This document shows, in pieces, positions 16,033 to 24,296 of a stretch of 64,000 nt of DNA. Source of the stretch: Actinocorallia herbida (GTDB lineage: Bacteria; Actinomycetota; Actinomycetes; Streptosporangiales; Streptosporangiaceae); the NCBI RefSeq assembly GCF_003751225.1, contig NZ_RJKE01000001.1:992001-1056000 (forward strand), written 5' to 3'. The notes under the pieces were generated by a model. It worked only from the letters and a program-made list of their open reading frames with translations, was not told the origin of the DNA and did not search any database. The translations under genes and the position numbers were made by a program. Positions within the stretch are counted from its first letter, which is position 1; each line of letters opens with the position of its first letter.

Positions 16033-18107
16033 CCGGCGTCACCGTCGCCACCGACGTCGGCGGCACCTTCACCGACGTGGTGCTGGCCGGGGCCGACGGG
16101 CGCGTCCACGTCGTCAAGACGCTGACCACGCCCGACGACCCGGGCGATGGCCTGCTGCGCGGTGTAAGCGAAGTGCTCGCCCTCGCAGACGTCGCTCCGG
16201 GGGAAGTGTCCAGGTTCGTCCATGCGACGACGCTCGCCACGAACGTCATCCTGGAGCGGCGCGGCGTGCCCGTCGCGTTCGTGACGACCGAAGGCTTCCG
16301 GGCGATGCTCGCGCTCGGCCGCCAGGCCCGCGTCGAGGAGGAGCGCTTCGACCTCGGCTTCGCCCAGCCCGAGCCGCCCGTGCCGCTCACGCACACCTTC
16401 GCGGTGGCCGGCCGGATCGGCGCGGACGGGTGCGAGGCGGCCCCCCTGGACGAGGAGGGCGCGGCCCGGGTCGCCGAGGAGATCGCGGCCCTGGGAGTCG
16501 CCGCCGTCGCGGTGTGCCTCCTGCACTCCTACGCCGAGCCCGCCCACGAACGCCGCCTCGCGGAGATCCTCCGCGCCCGCCTCGGCGACCTGCCCGTGGT
16601 CCTGTCCAGCGACGTGTGGCCCGAGATGGGCGAGTACGAACGGGCCACCACCACGCTCATGTCGGCCTATGTCGGGCCCGTCATGGACTCCTACCTGCGG
16701 CGGCTCACCGGACGGTTGCGCGACCTCGGGATCACCGCGCCGGTCCAGGTGATGGAGTCGGCGGGCGGGGTCCTGCCCGTCGAGCTGGCCGCCGCCCGGG
16801 CCGTCCACACGATCGAGTCGGGCCCCGCGGCGGGCGTCATCGCCGCGGCCGACGCGGGCGCGGCGCGCGGCCTTGCCGACCTCATCTCCTTCGACATGGG
16901 CGGCACCACCGCCAAGGCCGGGCTGGTGCGCGGCGGCCGCCCCGGCATCACGCACGAGTTCCAGGTCGGCGGCAAGGGCAGCTTCGGCGGGCGCAGGCCC
17001 GGCTCCGGCGTGCCCATCAAGATCCCCGCGATCGACCTCGCCGAGGTCGGCGCCGGAGGCGGCTCGATCGCGTCGGTCTCCGGCGGGACGCTGAGGGTCG
17101 GCCCGCGGTCGGCGGGCGCCGATCCCGGCCCGGCCTGCTACGGCCGCGGCGGCGTGGAGCCGACCGTCACCGACGCCAACCTCATCCTCGGCTACCTGTC
17201 CCCGGACGAGTTCGCGTTCCCGCTGTCGAGAGAACGCGCCGAAGAGGCGATGCGCAAGGTGGCCGACCCGCTGGGGGTCGACACGGCGACCGCGGCGGCC
17301 GCCGTCCACGACATCGCCAACGCGCAGATGGGGACGGCGGTCCACGTCGTCACCGTACGGCGCGGCATCGACCCGCGCGGATACGCCCTCGTCGCCCTGG
17401 GCGGGGCCGCCCCCACCCACGCGGCCCGGCTCGCCGAGCGGTTCGGCATCACCCGGGTGCTCGTCCCGCCGAACTCCGGCGTCGGCTCGGCCGCGGGCCT
17501 GCTGCGCGCCGACCTCTCCGTGGAGCGCGCCCGCACCTTCCTGCGCCCTGCCGCCTCGCTCACCGCGGACGCCCTCGGTGAGCTCGCGTCCCTCCTCGAC
17601 GCCCTGGAGACCACCGCACGCGCCGACCTCTCGGCGCTCGTGGGCGGAGAGATCACGCGGTCGGTAGGGGTCCGCTTCATTGGGCAGGCGCATGCCTTCA
17701 CCGTCGATCTTCCGCCCGGCCCGCTCACCCCGGCGCTCATCGCGCACGTCACCGAGGACTTCTACAAGAAGTACGAGGAGTCCTACGGCATCCCTCTGCG
17801 CGATCCGGCGGAGCTGACCACCGCGCGCGTTCGCGTCACCGTGGCGGCGCCGCACCCTCCGCCCGCGCCGATCGTGCCGGTGCCCGCCGCCGAGACCACG
17901 CGCGCGGTCCACCTCGACGGGGTGCGGCAGGACATCCCGGCGCATCCCAGGGCGTCCTGCGTGCCGGGCGAGCCGCTGCCGGGACCGCGCATCCTCACCG
18001 ACGCCCAGTGCTCGGTGCTCGTCCCGCCCGGCTGGCGGGCCATCGCGACCCCCGAGGGCGCCACCCTGCTGGAGCGCCTCCCCGCCGAGCCGAGTGAGGC
18101 CCGATGA
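16029..18107 (+). CDS. hyuA: Hydantoinase/oxoprolinase HyuA-like ATPase subunit
   Basis: The 692-residue protein has the HyuA/acetone-carboxylase fold. The N-terminal ATPase motif is ATDVGGTFTDVVL near residue 7, followed by HATTLATNVILERRG near residue 64. The central phosphate-binding segment is ISFDMGGTTAKAGLV near residue 287. The segment IDLAEVGAGGGSIASV...GPRSAGADPGPACYG near residue 340 is the metal/nucleotide region. Relatives use ATP to activate a carbonyl for hydrolysis (5-oxoprolinase, N-methylhydantoinase) or carboxylation (acetone and acetophenone carboxylases). It pairs with HyuB through an ATGA overlap. Presence in an ACAD operon under a KstR2-like operator is unusual and points to a CoA- or ketone-linked reaction, which is inference. 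The GTG at 16029 overlaps the upstream stop. Confidence 0.85.
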   Translation: MTGVTVATDVGGTFTDVVLAGADGRVHVVKTLTTPDDPGDGLLRGVSEVLALADVAPGEVSRFVHATTLATNVILERRGVPVAFVTTEGFRAMLALGRQARVEEERFDLGFAQPEPPVPLTHTFAVAGRIGADGCEAAPLDEEGAARVAEEIAALGVAAVAVCLLHSYAEPAHERRLAEILRARLGDLPVVLSSDVWPEMGEYERATTTLMSAYVGPVMDSYLRRLTGRLRDLGITAPVQVMESAGGVLPVELAAARAVHTIESGPAAGVIAAADAGAARGLADLISFDMGGTTAKAGLVRGGRPGITHEFQVGGKGSFGGRRPGSGVPIKIPAIDLAEVGAGGGSIASVSGGTLRVGPRSAGADPGPACYGRGGVEPTVTDANLILGYLSPDEFAFPLSRERAEEAMRKVADPLGVDTATAAAAVHDIANAQMGTAVHVVTVRRGIDPRGYALVALGGAAPTHAARLAERFGITRVLVPPNSGVGSAAGLLRADLSVERARTFLRPAASLTADALGELASLLDALETTARADLSALVGGEITRSVGVRFIGQAHAFTVDLPPGPLTPALIAHVTEDFYKKYEESYGIPLRDPAELTTARVRVTVAAPHPPPAPIVPVPAAETTRAVHLDGVRQDIPAHPRASCVPGEPLPGPRILTDAQCSVLVPPGWRAIATPEGATLLERLPAEPSEAR

Positions 18108-19702
18108 ACGACGACCTGACCGCCGAGATCCTGCGCAACGCGCTGTGCACGGCGGCCGAGGAGGCCAGCATCGTGGTGGTGCGCTCGGCCTACTCGACGT
18201 TCATCGTCGAGGGCGCCGACGCCGCGGCCGCCGTGCTCGACGTGCGCGGCAGGCTCATCGCGCACTCGACGTCGACCGCGATCATCCAGTGCGCGTCGCT
18301 GCGCAGCGCCCTGCCCTACCTGCTGCGCCGCTTCCCCGCCGCGGAGATGACGCCCGGTGACGTGTTCCTCATGAACGACGTCTACCAGGGCGGCATCCAC
18401 GCCAACGACCTGCTGGTGTTCCGGCCGGTGTTCGCCGAAGGCGAGGCCGCGTACTTCACCGGGACCCTTATCCACGTCGCCGACCTGTCGGGCCTGTCCG
18501 CCGGCGGCATGGCCTCCGACGCCACCGACGTCTTCCTGGAGGGCGTCCAGCTGCCCCCGGTCCGGATCGCGACCGCGGAAGGGCTCGTCGACGACGTCGT
18601 GGCGATCCTCGCGGCCAACTCCCGCACCCCCGACAAGCTCGTCGGCGACCTGCGCGCGCTCATCGCGGGCGCCAACGTGGCGGCCCGGCGGGTGGCGGAG
18701 CTGATCGACGAGCGCTTCGCCGACGGCGTCGCGGCCTACCTCGCCGACACCGAGCTGCGGATGCGCGCCTCGCTGCGGGCCATCCCCGACGGGACCTACA
18801 CCGGCGCCTACACCCTCGACGACGGGCTCACCGTCCGAGTCGCCGTCACCCTCGCCGACGGGGCCGCGACGCTCGACTTCACCGGCACCGACGGCCAGGT
18901 GCCGCTCCCGGTGAACTCGGGTTTCTCCCAGACGCTCGGCGGCGTCATGTACGCGATCCGGTGCTACGTCGACCCTGCGCTGCCGCTCAACGAGGGGTGC
19001 TTCGCCCCGCTGGACGTCGTGCTCCCCGAAGGCAGCCTCGTGCACTGCACCCGGCCGTATCCGGGCGGCGGAAGGTTCGGCACGGTGGCGGCGGCGGAGG
19101 AGGCCATCTTCGCCGCGCTCACCAGCGCGCTCCCTGGCCGCGGCGTCGCCGCCTCGGGCATCCTCCAGGGGTTCAGCATGAGCGGCGTGGACCGGCCGTG
19201 GCTGCACATGTCGTTCGACCTCGGTGGGATGGGTGCGGGAGCGGACCGCGACGGCCCCGACGCGACCGGCGCGCTGTTCGGCGGCGGCCGCAACATCATC
19301 CCGCAGGCCGAGCCGGTGGAGGCGAGGCTCCCGGTGCGGATCGAAGCCGTCGAGCTGATCCCGGACTCGGGAGGCGACGGCACCCGGCGCGGCGGCCTCG
19401 GCACCCGCACGGTGATCCGCCTTCTGGAGGACGCCCGCGTCGACACCCGCGGAGACCGCCTGCACCGGCCGCCTCCCGGAGCGGAAGGCGGGCTCCCCGG
19501 ACGGGCCGGAGGCTACTTCCGGGAACTGCCCGACGGCACGCGGGAGCCCCTGGACACCAAAGCGACCCGGCAGCCTTTGCGGGCGGGGGAGTCCTTCGTC
19601 CTGGAGACGTCCGGCGGCGGTGGGTACGGCCCCCCGCCCGGCCGCGCGGAGGCCGACCGGGCCCGCGACCTCGCCGACGGACGCACCACCCGCGACTCGT
19701 AA
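18104..19702 (+). CDS. hyuB: Hydantoinase B/oxoprolinase HyuB-like subunit
   Basis: The 532-residue protein is the HyuB partner: ILRNALCTAAEEASIVVVRSAYS near residue 8, GDVFLMNDVYQGGIHANDL near residue 86, HVADLSGLSAGG near residue 122, and GTDGQVPLPVNSGFSQTLGGVMYAIRC near residue 265. The C-terminus holds GGRNIIPQAEPV, LIPDSGGDGTRRGGLG and the end motif LETSGGGGYGPPPGR. HyuB subunits carry the hydrolase or carboxylase active site and bind metal; HyuA supplies ATP turnover. The start ATG overlaps the hyuA stop. An LLM gene follows 15 bp later, so this is an interior gene of the 13904-20578 operon. No separate gamma subunit, as in acetone carboxylase, is seen. Confidence 0.87.
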   Translation: MNDDLTAEILRNALCTAAEEASIVVVRSAYSTFIVEGADAAAAVLDVRGRLIAHSTSTAIIQCASLRSALPYLLRRFPAAEMTPGDVFLMNDVYQGGIHANDLLVFRPVFAEGEAAYFTGTLIHVADLSGLSAGGMASDATDVFLEGVQLPPVRIATAEGLVDDVVAILAANSRTPDKLVGDLRALIAGANVAARRVAELIDERFADGVAAYLADTELRMRASLRAIPDGTYTGAYTLDDGLTVRVAVTLADGAATLDFTGTDGQVPLPVNSGFSQTLGGVMYAIRCYVDPALPLNEGCFAPLDVVLPEGSLVHCTRPYPGGGRFGTVAAAEEAIFAALTSALPGRGVAASGILQGFSMSGVDRPWLHMSFDLGGMGAGADRDGPDATGALFGGGRNIIPQAEPVEARLPVRIEAVELIPDSGGDGTRRGGLGTRTVIRLLEDARVDTRGDRLHRPPPGAEGGLPGRAGGYFRELPDGTREPLDTKATRQPLRAGESFVLETSGGGGYGPPPGRAEADRARDLADGRTTRDS

Positions 19703-19717
19703 GGACGGACGGCACCC

Positions 19718-20578
19718 ATGAGATTCGGCATCCCCCTCGGCCTCGTGCACCCCGCGCTGTGGAAGCCGCTCGCGATCGAGGCCGACAGGCTCGGCTTCGA
19801 CTCCGTGTGGATCCCCGAGCACCTGGTCTTCACCACCGACCTGTCGACCGCGAACTATCCGGGCACCTCCGACCCCGGCATCAACCCGCGCACCCCGCTG
19901 TTCGACGCCCTCGGCTACCTGTCCCACCTCGCGGCGGTGACCCGTCATGTGCGGCTCGGCACCGCCGTCTACCTGTACGGGCTGAGGCACCCGTTCATCA
20001 GCGCGCGCGCCTTCGCGACGCTCGACCATCTTTCGGACGGACGGGCCATCGCGGGCGTCGGAAGTGGTTGGTACCGGGGCGAATGGGATGCGGCGGGGGT
20101 GGACTTCCGCACCCGGGGATCCCGCCTCGACGAGGCGCTCGACCTGTCCCGGCGGCTGTGGACCGAGCCCGTCGTCGCGCACGAGGGCCGTCACTTCACC
20201 TGCGCCGAGGTCGCCTTCGAACCGAAGCCCGTCCAGCCCGTCATCCCCGTGACCGTCGGCGGCGAGTCCGACGCGGCGCTCCGCCGCGCCGCCCGCAACG
20301 ACGGCTGGATCAGCATGCCCCAGACGCCCGAGGCCATCGCCCCCCGGCTGGCCCTCCTGCGCGACTTGCGCGCGAAGGCCGAGGTGGACCGCACGAACCG
20401 GCCCCCCTTCGAGGTCACCGTGCACGCCTACGAACTCCAGGCCCCCGCCGAGATCCCCGTCTGGGAGTCCCTGGGCATCGACCGCCTCATCGTTCGGCCC
20501 TGGACCCGCTCCCGGGACGCGGTAGCCTCCCTGGCGCCTTTCGCGGAGGCGTACGGCGTCTTCTCGCCCGCCTCCTGA
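19718..20578 (+). CDS. LLM-class F420-dependent oxidoreductase
   Basis: The 286-residue protein begins MRFGIPLGLVHPALWKPLA and has LGFDSVWIPEHLVF near residue 25, HVRLGTAVYLYGLRHPF near residue 75 and LSDGRAIAGVGSGWYRGEWDAAGVDF near residue 103. VTVGGESDAALRRAARNDGWI near residue 182 binds the cofactor phosphate. The GxGWYxxEW pattern fits F420-linked LLM enzymes of the TIGR03619/Rv2161c style. AAGGA lies 9 bases before the ATG. It is the last gene of the ACAD-Hyu operon and may hydrogenate or oxidise the same intermediate. It is one of four LLM proteins in the window; sequence differences suggest separate substrates. Confidence 0.85.
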   Translation: MRFGIPLGLVHPALWKPLAIEADRLGFDSVWIPEHLVFTTDLSTANYPGTSDPGINPRTPLFDALGYLSHLAAVTRHVRLGTAVYLYGLRHPFISARAFATLDHLSDGRAIAGVGSGWYRGEWDAAGVDFRTRGSRLDEALDLSRRLWTEPVVAHEGRHFTCAEVAFEPKPVQPVIPVTVGGESDAALRRAARNDGWISMPQTPEAIAPRLALLRDLRAKAEVDRTNRPPFEVTVHAYELQAPAEIPVWESLGIDRLIVRPWTRSRDAVASLAPFAEAYGVFSPAS

Positions 20579-20588
20579 TGCGCCCGCC

Positions 20589-21191
20589 CTACGGCCCTGT
20601 GCTGTCGGCGCCCTTAGGGATGCCGGGGGCGGTCGCGAGGATGCCGGTGAGGAGGGTGGCGAGGGCGTCGGCGGTGCCCGTGGCCCGGGAATCACCCGTG
20701 GACAGACGGCGGACGGCGAGCCCGTACAGGAGGCTGACGACGACCGGTGCGTGCCGTCCGGGATCGGGGACGCCCAGGGCGTCGAGGATCGCCGCGGCGA
20801 GCGCGTCATAGGCGGCGACCGAGCGCGCGGCGGCCTCCTGGAGCGAGGGGTCGCGAGCGGCCTGGAGATGCAGCTCCAGCGTGGCGATCTGCTCGCGGGT
20901 CCCCGCGAGCGCGACGATGGCGCGCTCCACCTCCGCCGCCGCCTCGTGCGGCGTGAGCGCCGCCCCCGCGAACCCCAGCGCCAGCCCCGAGATCCGCTCG
21001 ATCTCCACGTCCACGAACCGCGTGAGCGCCGCATGCAGCAGCTCCCCCTGCGCCGCGAAGTGGTAGGTCAACGTCCCCAGCGACACCCCCGCCTCCGCCG
21101 CCACCCGCCGATTGCTGACCGCCCCGACCCCGTCCTCGGCGACCAACCGCAGAGTCGCACCGATGATGCGCTCCCGCGCGGCAGTACTCAT
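20589..21191 (-). CDS. TetR-family regulator, divergent from amidase
   Basis: The 200-residue regulator has an N-terminal TetR helix-turn-helix: REIIGATLRLVAEDG-like first helix (RERIIGATLRLVAEDGVGAVS), then NRRVAAEAGVSLGTLTYHFAAQGELL, residues about 8-52. The C-terminal ligand domain is alpha-helical (TREQIATLELHLQAARDPSLQEA) and diverged, so the ligand is unknown. The gene is transcribed away from the amidase gene. The 92-bp gap between them contains a perfect 20-bp palindrome, almost certainly its operator, so it should repress itself and the amidase. It converges with the LLM gene, 10 bp apart. It is unlike KstR2 and should not recognise the CAAGC motif. Confidence 0.87.
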   Translation of the reverse strand: MSTAARERIIGATLRLVAEDGVGAVSNRRVAAEAGVSLGTLTYHFAAQGELLHAALTRFVDVEIERISGLALGFAGAALTPHEAAAEVERAIVALAGTREQIATLELHLQAARDPSLQEAAARSVAAYDALAAAILDALGVPDPGRHAPVVVSLLYGLAVRRLSTGDSRATGTADALATLLTGILATAPGIPKGADSTGP

Positions 21192-21254
21192 GGCGGCCGA
21201 TCCTCCCAGATTCCGTCCCGCCCGGGGCTTCCCCGGGCGGTGTTCGGGAGTTTA

Positions 21255-21274
21255 TCGTTCGTTCGAACGAACGA
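21255..21274. promoter_or_regulatory. 20-bp perfect palindromic operator
   Basis: TCGTTCGTTCGAACGAACGA is a perfect palindrome built of TCGT/ACGA steps, located 9 bp upstream of the amidase ATG and overlapping its GAGGAGG ribosome-binding region. It is the presumed site of the divergent TetR regulator at 20589-21191. Confidence 0.75.
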
Positions 21275-21283
21275 GGAGGCGTC

Positions 21284-22675
21284 ATGGGCGGATATCTCGG
21301 GCTCGCGGAGCAGGCGGCGTTGGTGGGGAAGGGGGAGGCGAGTGCCACGGAGCTGGTCGAGGGGGCGCTGAGGCGGATCGAGGAGGTGGACGGGCGGGTC
21401 GGGGCGTTCCGGGTCGTGCGCGGTGAGCGGGCGCTCGAGGAGGCCGCCGAGGCCGACCGGAGGCGCGCGGCGGGGGAGCGGCTGCCGCTGCTCGGGGTGC
21501 CCGTCGCGGTCAAGGACGACACGGACGTCGAGGGCGAGACCACGCCCTTCGCCGTGCGGGGCGCCCACCGGCCCGCGGTCCGGGACGCCGAACAGGTCAG
21601 GCGGCTGCGCGCGGCGGGCGCGATCATCGTCGGCAAGACCCGCACCTGCGAGATCGGGCTGTGGCCGTTCAGCGAGTCGCCCGGGTTCGGCGCGGCCCAC
21701 AACCCGTGGAAGCTCGGCTACACGCCGGGCGGCTCCTCCGGCGGGTCCGCGGCGGCCGTCGCGGCGGGCATGGTCGCCGCCGCCGTCGGCTCCGACGGCG
21801 CGGGCTCCATCCGCATCCCCGCCGCGTGGACCAACCTCGTCGGCATCAAGCCCCAGCGCGGCAGGGTCTCCGGCCACCCGCACACCGACCCCTTCTACGG
21901 CCTGACGGTCTGGGGCCCCCTCGCCAGGACCGTCGAAGACGCCGCGCTCCTCCTCGACGTCCTGTCGGGCAGCCACCCGGACGACGTCCACCGGCTCGAT
22001 CCTCCCCGCACGCCCTTCGCCGAGGCGGCCCGGCGGGAACCCCGCCGGCTCCGCGTCGCCGTCTCCTACCGGACGGCCTGGGGCGTGCCCGGCGGCATCG
22101 ACCCCGAGGTCCGCGCCGCGATCGAGCGGACGGCCCGCGTGCTCACCGACCTCGGCCACAAGGTCTTCCCGGCCGACCCCGACTACGGGCCCGTCGCGCT
22201 CGGCCTCGTGCCGCGCGGCACCACGGGCGTCGCCGACTGGCTCGACGCGATGCCCGACCCGCGGCCGGAGGCGCGCACGGAGATAGAGGCGAAGATCGGC
22301 CGGATCGCCGGGCGGAGGCTGCTGCCCTTGGCGCGTCGGCTCGACCCCTATCTGCGCCGCCGCGTCGGCCGGATCTTCGCCGCCGCCGACGTCGTCCTCA
22401 CCCCGACCACCGCGCACCTCCCGTCCCGCGTCGGCGCGTTCGACGGCGCGGGCTACCGGCGCACCCAGTCCGGCGTGGCGGCCCTGTGCCCCCTCGCCTG
22501 GCCCTGGAACGTCCTGGGCTGGCCCGCGGTGAGCGTCCCCGCCGGCTTCTCCTCGGGCGGCCTGCCCATCGGCGCGCAGCTCCTCGCCCACGACAGCGAC
22601 GAGGCCACCCTCCTCACCCTCGCCGCCCAGCTCCAGGACGCCGAGCGCTGGCAGGACAGGACCCCCGTGCTGTAA
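21284..22675 (+). CDS. Amidase-signature family hydrolase
   Basis: The 463-residue enzyme shows the Ser-cisSer-Lys triad of amidase-signature hydrolases. The Lys is in PVAVKDDTDVEG near residue 76, the glycine/serine-rich segment TPGGSSGGSAAAVAAGM near residue 147 holds the cis-Ser, and the nucleophile Ser is in GSDGAGSIRIPAAW near residue 172. The family hydrolyses amides to acid and ammonia; the GatA role is excluded by the lack of a gatCB context. The next motif, GIKPQRGRVSGHP, is standard. It is regulated by the divergent TetR through the palindrome overlapping its leader. The substrate is unknown; an amide, nitrile-derived or aryl amide catabolic role is likely. Confidence 0.88.
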   Translation: MGGYLGLAEQAALVGKGEASATELVEGALRRIEEVDGRVGAFRVVRGERALEEAAEADRRRAAGERLPLLGVPVAVKDDTDVEGETTPFAVRGAHRPAVRDAEQVRRLRAAGAIIVGKTRTCEIGLWPFSESPGFGAAHNPWKLGYTPGGSSGGSAAAVAAGMVAAAVGSDGAGSIRIPAAWTNLVGIKPQRGRVSGHPHTDPFYGLTVWGPLARTVEDAALLLDVLSGSHPDDVHRLDPPRTPFAEAARREPRRLRVAVSYRTAWGVPGGIDPEVRAAIERTARVLTDLGHKVFPADPDYGPVALGLVPRGTTGVADWLDAMPDPRPEARTEIEAKIGRIAGRRLLPLARRLDPYLRRRVGRIFAAADVVLTPTTAHLPSRVGAFDGAGYRRTQSGVAALCPLAWPWNVLGWPAVSVPAGFSSGGLPIGAQLLAHDSDEATLLTLAAQLQDAERWQDRTPVL

Positions 22676-22689
22676 CGCGTCCCCTTGCG

Positions 22690-23385
22690 TTAAGAGGTGG
22701 CGGAGAGCGCCTCCTTGAGGGTCACCCGGGACAGGGCGTCGGCCTTGCGGGTCGTCTCGGGGAGGCGGTACTCCGGCGTCAGCGCGAGCGTGAGGGCCAC
22801 ACAGGAGTCCAGGTCGACGAGGTGGCCTGGGGAGACGTGCACGGGCCGGATCCCCGGCCGGGTGCGCAGGGTGCGGCCCACCTCCTCGCCGTCGAGGAGC
22901 AGGGGCGTGGAAGCGCCGCGCTCCGCCCCCGGAACGGACGCCGGAAGGAGCGGCGTCTTCGCGACCCCGAAGGAGGGCCGCCCGGTCAGCAGCCCCAGGT
23001 GGCAGGCGAGGCCGAACCGCCGCGGATGGGCGAGGCCGTGCCCGTCGCAGACGAGCACGTCGGGCTCGGTCCGCAACGCCCGCAGGGCCGACAGCAGGGC
23101 GGGCACCTCCCGGAACGCGAACAGCCCGGGGACATACGGGAACGAAGGCCGCTCCACGGACACCGCCTGGTCGACCACCTCAAAGGTGACCGCGTCCAGG
23201 ACGACGACGGCCGCCGCCACGAGCCCGTCGCCCTCCCCGTCCCCGGCGTAGGCGACGTCCAGGCCCGCCACCGTCGAAGGCCGGGCGGCGAGCGGCGCGA
23301 AGCGCAGCCGGGACCGCAGCTCCTCCTGGATCGCCTCGGCCTCCGCGACCGACCCCGGCCGCACGTACGTCCCGACGATCTCCAT
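22690..23385 (-). CDS. nfi: Endonuclease V (deoxyinosine 3' endonuclease)
   Basis: The 231-residue protein has the endonuclease V landmarks. VAGLDVAYAGDG near residue 39 holds the first catalytic Asp, RPSFPYVPGLFAFREVPALL near residue 80 is the wedge motif, and DVLVCDGHGLAHPRRFGLACHLG near residue 108 holds the second Asp and the substrate-pocket Gly-His. FGVAKTPL follows. The enzyme nicks DNA one base 3' of inosine made by adenine deamination, starting repair. It converges with the amidase gene; the two stop codons lie in a small inverted repeat (TAACGC/GCGTTA, 22673-22692). The gene is a standard housekeeping repair function and unrelated to its catabolic neighbours. Confidence 0.9.
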   Translation of the reverse strand: MEIVGTYVRPGSVAEAEAIQEELRSRLRFAPLAARPSTVAGLDVAYAGDGEGDGLVAAAVVVLDAVTFEVVDQAVSVERPSFPYVPGLFAFREVPALLSALRALRTEPDVLVCDGHGLAHPRRFGLACHLGLLTGRPSFGVAKTPLLPASVPGAERGASTPLLLDGEEVGRTLRTRPGIRPVHVSPGHLVDLDSCVALTLALTPEYRLPETTRKADALSRVTLKEALSATS

Positions 23386-23438
23386 CTCCCGACCTTAACG
23401 AGCAGCCCGCCACGGCCGCCATCCGAGGAAGGCCGCCC

Positions 23439-23466
23439 GGGTGCCGAAGACCGGGTGCCGAAGACC
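23439..23466. repeat. Two tandem 14-bp copies
   Basis: GGGTGCCGAAGACC is present twice head to tail in the gap between the endonuclease V start and the SDR terminator. It is probably a small slippage duplication. Confidence 0.7.
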
Positions 23467-23479
23467 GGGAGACAGAAGA

Positions 23480-23517
23480 CCCGCCGCGCACCCCCCAGCA
23501 GGTCGGTGCGCGGCGGG
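23480..23517 (-). terminator. Terminator of the CoA-ligase operon
   Basis: The perfect 13-bp arms CCCGCCGCGCACC and GGTGCGCGGCGGG have a 12-base loop, 20 bp beyond the SDR stop at 23538 on the minus strand. Confidence 0.75.
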
Positions 23518-23537
23518 CCCGTTCGAGGGCGCGGCTG

Positions 23538-24296
23538 TCAGAAGCCGGCGCCGGTGATCATGCCGCCGTCGATGACGATCTCGGCGCCGGTGACGTAGGC
23601 GGAGTCGTCGGAGACGAGGTAGGTGATGAGGCCGGAGACCTCGTGGGTGTTGCCCATCCGGCCCAGGGGGAGGTTGGCGAGGAAGGCGTCGGCCTTGGGG
23701 GCGGCCTCGGCGACGACGTCCGGGTCGAGGGACATGGCGGTGAAGATGCCGCCGGGGTGGATGGAGTTGACCCGGATGTTGTACTTGCCGAGTTCGCGGG
23801 CCGCGGTCTTGGTGAGGCCGCGGACGCCGAACTTGCTGGCGCTGTAGGCCGAGTAGCCCGCGGAGGACACGAAGCCCTCGGTGGAGCTGACGTTGACGAT
23901 GGCGCCGCCGCCCTCGCGCATCGCCGGGATGACCGCCTTGACGCCGAGCCACTGCCCGACGAGGTTGATCTCCAGGACCCGCTGGAACTCGGCGACCTCC
24001 ATGTCCTCGATGTACTTGACCTTGATGACGCCCGCGTTGTTGATCAGCCCGTGCAGGCCGCCGTAGGTCTTCACCGCGAGGGACACCGCGGTGTCCCAGT
24101 CCGCAGGGCTGGTGACGTCCATGCGGGTGAAGAGCGCGCTGTCGCCTATCTCGGCCGCCAGCGCCGCGCCCTCCTCTTCCAGGACGTCGCCGAAGACGAC
24201 CTTCGCGCCTTCGGAGGTGAGGCGCCGCACGTGGGCCTTGCCCATGCCGCGCGCCCCTCCGGAGATGAGGACGACCTTTCCGTCGAGCTGGCCCAT
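23538..24296 (-). CDS. SDR, 3-alpha/20-beta-hydroxysteroid dehydrogenase-like
   Basis: The 252-residue classical SDR has SGGARGMGKAH near residue 12, NNAGVIKVKYIEDM near residue 87, Ser in VNVSSTEGF near residue 137 and YSASK at about 152-156. The GGARGMGxAH nucleotide motif and the pattern GYSAYSASKFGVRGLTKTAA are typical of the 3-alpha(or 20-beta)-hydroxysteroid dehydrogenase branch, which many actinobacterial catabolic SDRs share. The start at 24296 has a GGAG and overlaps the stop of the upstream acyl-CoA synthetase. It is the last gene of the 28811-23538 operon. A beta-hydroxyacyl-CoA or hydroxysteroid oxidation role is inferred. Confidence 0.87.
   Translation of the reverse strand: MGQLDGKVVLISGGARGMGKAHVRRLTSEGAKVVFGDVLEEEGAALAAEIGDSALFTRMDVTSPADWDTAVSLAVKTYGGLHGLINNAGVIKVKYIEDMEVAEFQRVLEINLVGQWLGVKAVIPAMREGGGAIVNVSSTEGFVSSAGYSAYSASKFGVRGLTKTAARELGKYNIRVNSIHPGGIFTAMSLDPDVVAEAAPKADAFLANLPLGRMGNTHEVSGLITYLVSDDSAYVTGAEIVIDGGMITGAGF

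Noticed and set aside
17783-21034. A 1083-codon minus-strand open frame
   Set aside because: It runs antisense to hyuB and the LLM gene and over a promoter; low-complexity translation.
21284-22675. GatA subunit of aspartyl/glutamyl-tRNA amidotransferase
   Set aside because: No gatB or gatC nearby and it stands alone with a TetR regulator, which fits a catabolic amidase.
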